A DNA stretch of 15,362 nucleotides from positions 1 to 15,362 of the forward strand of contig PLWR01000704.1 of assembly GCA_003165615.1 (NCBI GenBank), written 5' to 3'. Below, in pieces: positions 15,244-15,362 of this stretch. Within the stretch, counting starts at the first letter, position 1; the number at the start of each line of letters is the position of its first letter. The position numbers and the translations under genes are program-made. The notes under the pieces were generated by a model, which was given only the letters and a program-made list of their open reading frames with translations, was not told the origin of the DNA and ran no database searches. Origin of the DNA: Acidobacteriota bacterium. GTDB taxonomy: Bacteria > Acidobacteriota > Terriglobia > UBA7540.

Positions 15244-15362
15244 ATGAAGGCTGTTGATGTGATCATCCGCAATTTAGAAGAAGCAGGCATTAAGGCCATA
15301 CTGAAAATAAAGGACTTAACTCGAAGGCCTAGGTCATCATTCCGGATAGCCCGGATTTGGTT
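15244..15362 (+). CDS. Possible 5' end of a gene, cut by window edge
   Basis: From ATG 15244 the frame stays open for 39 codons to the window edge. The first 16 residues (MKAVDVIIRNLEEAGI) look like an amphipathic N-terminus, as seen in thiamine-pyrophosphate-dependent enzymes, but the following residues do not continue that resemblance. No clear ribosome-binding site precedes it. This may be a partial real gene, a broken one or chance. Confidence 0.25.
   Translation, partial: MKAVDVIIRNLEEAGIKAILKIKDLTRRPRSSFRIARIW

Noticed and set aside
1..15362. CRISPR array or phage structural module
   Set aside because: No regularly spaced repeats, cas genes or phage capsid/tail/portal genes are visible; the only tandem repeat is the in-frame pair at 5729-5872.

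Overview
This window most likely comes from an Acidobacteriota chromosome (Solibacteres/Bryobacterales-like). That is an inference from gene content: an ECF sigma factor of the Acidobacteria/Planctomycetes type overlapping a membrane Ser/Thr kinase with a TolB/PD40 repeat domain, a secreted clan GH-A glycosidase, a Tat-exported Gfo/Idh/MocA oxidoreductase, and an integrase-core transposase of a kind I associate with that phylum. Base composition is fairly GC-rich throughout.

Layout. Positions 1-2681 (minus strand) hold a secreted glycoside hydrolase cut by the window edge, a small arginine-rich ORF, and a zinc alcohol dehydrogenase. At 2873-2917 lies the 3' part of a tRNA-Ala(TGC), broken exactly at the anticodon loop. 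From 10635 down to 3542 five genes run in one direction with overlaps or very short gaps: ECF sigma factor, Ser/Thr kinase-PD40, cytoplasmic protein-glutaminase-like enzyme with a Cys-His-Asp triad, an 82-residue very basic peptide with two tandem 24-residue repeats, and a B12-binding radical SAM enzyme with a C-terminal PqqD-like (RiPP recognition element) domain. A PP2C/SpoIIE-type phosphatase (11247-12152) diverges from this run. Next come a decayed transposase (12603-13483) and a 3' fragment of a tRNA-Leu(TAA) (13762-13822). A Tat-exported Gfo/Idh/MocA oxidoreductase (13914-15143) follows.

The two tRNA fragments are of different species and on opposite strands, and both have their broken ends facing inward. 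For tRNA-targeted integration this puts 2918-13761 on the element side of both junctions, so the middle is probably acquired DNA between metabolic chromosomal genes. No integrase is visible.

The most interesting part is 3542-7121. A radical SAM enzyme with a peptide-binding-type domain starts three bases after a small repeat-bearing peptide gene, and upstream of both is a protein-deamidase-like enzyme. Together they look like a candidate peptide- or protein-modification (RiPP-like) system, possibly expressed with the sigma/kinase pair. Each enzyme family call is well supported. The idea that the repeat peptide is their substrate is inference only.
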